A model generated the notes under the pieces. The model saw only the letters and a program-made list of their open reading frames with translations, did no database searches and was not told the DNA's origin. Below are positions 10,944-13,679 of a stretch of DNA of 13,679 nt, in pieces; the first letter of the stretch is position 1; the number at the start of each line of letters is the position of its first letter. The position numbers and the translations under genes are program-made. The DNA comes from Gammaproteobacteria bacterium (GTDB taxonomy: Bacteria > Pseudomonadota > Gammaproteobacteria > JAPPPA01): NCBI GenBank assembly GCA_028817755.1, contig JAPPPA010000290.1, positions 1 through 13,679 of the forward strand, given 5' to 3'.

Positions 10944-13679
10944 ATGAAATTACACACGCTTATCGCGGCACTCGCTGCGGCCTTATTCCTATCTGCCTGC
11001 TCACCAGACAACATTGTTTTGGGCACACCCAAAGCCAATGCCGGTGCTAATAAGGCCATCGTAGAAGGCAATACCATATCCATTACCGGCAGCGGCAGCG
11101 ATGACGACGGTTCGATCGTCAGCTACCAGTGGTCCCAGATCAGCGGCCCGCAGGTAACTCTCCTGAATGCAGACACCGCCACCGTTAGCTTTGAAGCGCC
11201 TAGCGTTAACAGCACCAGCGATGTGGTGCTGCAACTCACAGTTACCGACAACGAAGGTAAAAAAGGTAGCGACACCGTTACTGTCACCATTACCAACAAC
11301 TTAGCAGCTCCGACTGTTAATGCCGGTGAAGACAGAGTCGTCGACGAAACGTCTCTAGTTAATCTGAACGGCAACGCTACAGATAACGACGGCAACGTTG
11401 TTAGCCAAAGCTGGGAACAAATTGACGAGAATCCTAGTGTTAGTCTTCAAGACAATGGCGACGGTACCGCTTCTTTCACCGCCCCGACAGTAAGTACAGC
11501 AACTACGTATACCTTCCGCTACGTAGCAACAGACGATGACGGACTCAGTGCGCATGATGATCTAGAGGTGGTTGTCACGCCTGTCATCATCGCTCCCATC
11601 GCAGACGCGGGGGACGACCAAACCGTTAATACTAGCGACACCGTGACTTTAGATGGCACGTCATCTAACGACCCTGACGGCAGCATTACAGGCTACCAGT
11701 GGGTACAAGTTGGCGATAACACAATCACCATCACCGATGCCGACCAGCCCCAAGCAACCTTTATAGCACCGGATGCTGCCAGCAACCTTAGCTATACATT
11801 CCAGTTAACCGTTACCGATGACGACAACCAAACACACACTGACCAAGTGAGCGTTACCGTCGTTGCGGATGCGAGCCTACCTATTGCCGATGCTGGCACC
11901 GCACAAACTGTTCAAGAGCCAGCCGACCCAACAACATTACTGACTGTTAGCTTAAATGGTGCCAATAGCTCGGCAGCAAGTGGGATTGACACCTATAGCT
12001 GGGAGTTAACAGACACCATTCCTGCCATTCCAGAACACGGCACAACAATTTCGCTAGATAACCCAGACAGCGACACCCCGTCGTTCACGCTGGTAGATAT
12101 TCACCGAGACACGCAGTTTGTATTCACCCTAACGGTAACCGACACGCAAGGTAATACAGCAACGGACACCGTAGTAGTTACAGCAACAAAATACTTAGAA
12201 CCTCGGAACCGCTACGCACACAATAACCAGTGCTATTTGATGTATTCCACAGCTAACGAGCAATACGTCACTCTTAACAACGGTAACTACACAGCTACGG
12301 CGCTAGAACCAGAAGATGCGACCCCTGTTTGGCTACGCCCAGCCGCATTAGGAAAATATATCGCTGCAATCGATAGCGGTGTAGCAGCTGATGGCCGTGC
12401 TCGTCGCTTGCTATTCACAAACACCACAACTGATCCTATTCAGGCCGCAAGCTTTGGTACCACTGCGCTAGACGACGCCACTGAAGAGCAAGCCGTATTC
12501 ACCCTGATCGGCGCAGGCGACCAACGCGAATACCCTCCTACACCGGTATTCCACGAAGAACCAACAAATAGCACCATTACTACCTACAGGAACTTCGTAG
12601 AAAGCACTCAAGCACAAGTTGACTCCACCGGGTTCACCCTTGCATTAGGCAGTAATCAGCGCGTTGTTGTCGGTACTGATGATGTACTCACCTTCGCCGA
12701 TGCAACCGGCGCCGAAACTGAAACATTTCACTTTGAGCGCACTGACCGGGCCTGCGTTGACTTCCCAGAAGCAACCAGCAACACCTCAGGTGAAACCTTT
12801 GAAGGCACCGTTAGCTATACCGACGCCGCCGGCGAGACAAAAGACATTGTTCTAGGCCATGCCGACGTGCACGTACACGTTAGCTCAAACAACTTTCTTG
12901 GCATGACCCAATGGGGCCGCACCTTCCACCCACTTGGTGTGACTCATGCGCTAGATGATTGCGATGAATTCCATGGCCCAACAGGCGAACAAGACACCGT
13001 TGGGCAGCTATTCAGTGAGGATTATGGCCCGCACGACACCACTGGCTGGCCTACCTTCCCTCTTTGGCCAGCAGCTGGCCTCCTGACCCACGAAGCCATT
13101 TACTGGACCTGGCTAGAACGTGCATGGCTAGGCGGTCAACGCATATTGGTAAATGACTTAGTTGATAACGAAACCCTATGCGAACTGCAGCGCCCCTCAT
13201 CACCTGAGCCAGATCAAGACTGTAATGCTATGAACAACGTCGGCAAACAGGTCGGCACCATGTATGGCATGCAAGACTATATCGACGCCCAATACGGCGG
13301 CCCTGGCATGGGTTGGTTCCGCATTGTACTCACTCCAGAAGAAGCTCGAGAAGTGGCCGAAGCCGGAAAACTTGCTGTTGTATTTGGCATTGAGATTTCC
13401 AACTTCATTGACTGCAAAGTGACCTACAACCCGAACCCGCTAAGAAAAGCACCATTCGAGGAGCCTGGTTCTGGCCCAGGCGAGAACACTTGGGGCTGCA
13501 CAATGGAACCTCAGCAATCCCTAGATTCCACCGCTGACGCAATGCGAGCGCTACCCGACAATCACGTTGATAAGCAGTTACTACGAATGTGGGACTTGGG
13601 CGTTCGTCAAATCATCAGTATTCACGAATTCGATAACGCGCTTGGCGGCAACGGCATCTTCGACGGTCTAGTCTTACCC
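10944..13679 (+). CDS. Large multidomain lipoprotein: PKD-like repeats plus metal-hydrolase-like domain (3' end outside window)
   Basis: The frame is open from the ATG at 10944 to the right edge, 912 codons without a stop. A signal peptide ends in the lipobox LSAC (C19, followed by Ser), predicting an outer-membrane lipoprotein. Residues 31-415 are four tandem PKD/REJ-like beta-sandwich domains. Residues about 416-620 start with NNQCYLMYSTANEQYV and have short repeated hydrophobic strands that could be a beta-trefoil or fascin-like domain. From about 635 a hydrolase-like domain begins with HADVHVHV (639-646; H643 and H645), continues with HGPTG, a segment GGPGMGWFRIVLTP, VVFGIEIS with E817, and ends at the edge with SIHEFDNALGG (H894). 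The pattern resembles secreted amidohydrolase/membrane-dipeptidase-like TIM-barrel proteins of marine bacteria and myxobacteria. The substrate is unknown. Ribosome site GGGGGA lies about 4 bases before the ATG. Confidence 0.85.
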   Translation, partial: MKLHTLIAALAAALFLSACSPDNIVLGTPKANAGANKAIVEGNTISITGSGSDDDGSIVSYQWSQISGPQVTLLNADTATVSFEAPSVNSTSDVVLQLTVTDNEGKKGSDTVTVTITNNLAAPTVNAGEDRVVDETSLVNLNGNATDNDGNVVSQSWEQIDENPSVSLQDNGDGTASFTAPTVSTATTYTFRYVATDDDGLSAHDDLEVVVTPVIIAPIADAGDDQTVNTSDTVTLDGTSSNDPDGSITGYQWVQVGDNTITITDADQPQATFIAPDAASNLSYTFQLTVTDDDNQTHTDQVSVTVVADASLPIADAGTAQTVQEPADPTTLLTVSLNGANSSAASGIDTYSWELTDTIPAIPEHGTTISLDNPDSDTPSFTLVDIHRDTQFVFTLTVTDTQGNTATDTVVVTATKYLEPRNRYAHNNQCYLMYSTANEQYVTLNNGNYTATALEPEDATPVWLRPAALGKYIAAIDSGVAADGRARRLLFTNTTTDPIQAASFGTTALDDATEEQAVFTLIGAGDQREYPPTPVFHEEPTNSTITTYRNFVESTQAQVDSTGFTLALGSNQRVVVGTDDVLTFADATGAETETFHFERTDRACVDFPEATSNTSGETFEGTVSYTDAAGETKDIVLGHADVHVHVSSNNFLGMTQWGRTFHPLGVTHALDDCDEFHGPTGEQDTVGQLFSEDYGPHDTTGWPTFPLWPAAGLLTHEAIYWTWLERAWLGGQRILVNDLVDNETLCELQRPSSPEPDQDCNAMNNVGKQVGTMYGMQDYIDAQYGGPGMGWFRIVLTPEEAREVAEAGKLAVVFGIEISNFIDCKVTYNPNPLRKAPFEEPGSGPGENTWGCTMEPQQSLDSTADAMRALPDNHVDKQLLRMWDLGVRQIISIHEFDNALGGNGIFDGLVLP
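11034..12188 (+). repeat. Four tandem PKD/REJ-like domain repeats in the lipoprotein
   Basis: The protein repeats cover residues about 31-118, 123-217, 218-312 and 313-415. Repeats 2-4 open with P(T/I)(V/A)(N/D)AG, and each of the first three has a (N/D)DxDGS/N-(I/V)V/T-x-(Y/Q/S)xW turn (DDDGSIVSYQW, DNDGNVVSQSW, DPDGSITGYQW) and a late LTVTD(N/D)xxG strand. The fourth keeps the opening and the final LTVTDTQGNTATD but replaces the acidic turn by SSAASGIDTYSW and has a longer middle. At DNA level the copies have diverged, so they are old duplications. Such domains usually act as extracellular spacers or bind glycans or proteins. Confidence 0.75.

Noticed and set aside
11001..11555. Several minus-strand frames antisense to the PKD-repeat region
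   Set aside because: They lack ribosome sites and are by-products of the biased codon use of the repeats.

Overview
The window is a gene-dense stretch of bacterial chromosome of balanced base composition. It carries a gammaproteobacterial-type PpiC parvulin, two lipoprotein genes with clear lipoboxes, a neutral ceramidase, and a 124-bp imperfect intergenic palindrome. Together these suggest a marine or aquatic gammaproteobacterium. This is inference from protein character; no rRNA or marker gene is present to confirm it. No tRNA, rRNA, CRISPR array, transposase or phage gene was seen. No stretch longer than about 200 bases lacks a gene.

Layout. (1) 1-711 (+): the 3' part of a DUF445 membrane protein gene, cut by the window edge. 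(2) 708-1332 (-): a HepT/MntA toxin-antitoxin pair. Its promoter predicts a leaderless mRNA, with two ATGCAT motifs 21 bp apart over the promoter and start codon. (3) 1382-3799 (-): a neutral ceramidase predicted to be an outer-membrane or periplasmic lipoprotein. (4) 3908-5156 (+): a MEST-like alpha/beta hydrolase and a small, highly charged helical protein starting at TTG, followed by a strong bidirectional terminator. (5) 5216-10216 (-): six co-directional genes, in transcription order SDR (acyl-CoA-reductase-like), DUF547, SDR, atypical MBL-fold protein, DUF2804 and ppiC. The SDR/MBL/DUF2804 genes are tightly packed (10-nt gap, then ATGA overlap). DUF2804 and ppiC are separated by the 124-bp palindrome. 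(6) 10332-10742 (+): a four-helix membrane protein with its own terminator. (7) 10944 to the right edge (+): the 5' 912 codons of a very large lipoprotein with four tandem PKD/REJ-like domains, a possible beta-trefoil region and a metal-hydrolase-like domain beginning with a DVHVH motif.

How the genes may work together. Ceramidase, the alpha/beta hydrolase and an SDR resembling the reductase half of fatty acyl-CoA reductases hint at lipid or fatty-acyl handling. The MBL protein, the second SDR and DUF2804 are probably co-expressed. No pathway can be assigned from sequence alone. The most unusual sequence-level observations are two adjacent genes in the minus-strand cluster (DUF547 and its downstream SDR) whose Shine-Dalgarno sequences lie in the 3' arm of an inverted repeat, the leaderless promoter with paired palindromes of the toxin-antitoxin locus, the altered metal motif of the MBL protein, and the 124-bp palindrome.
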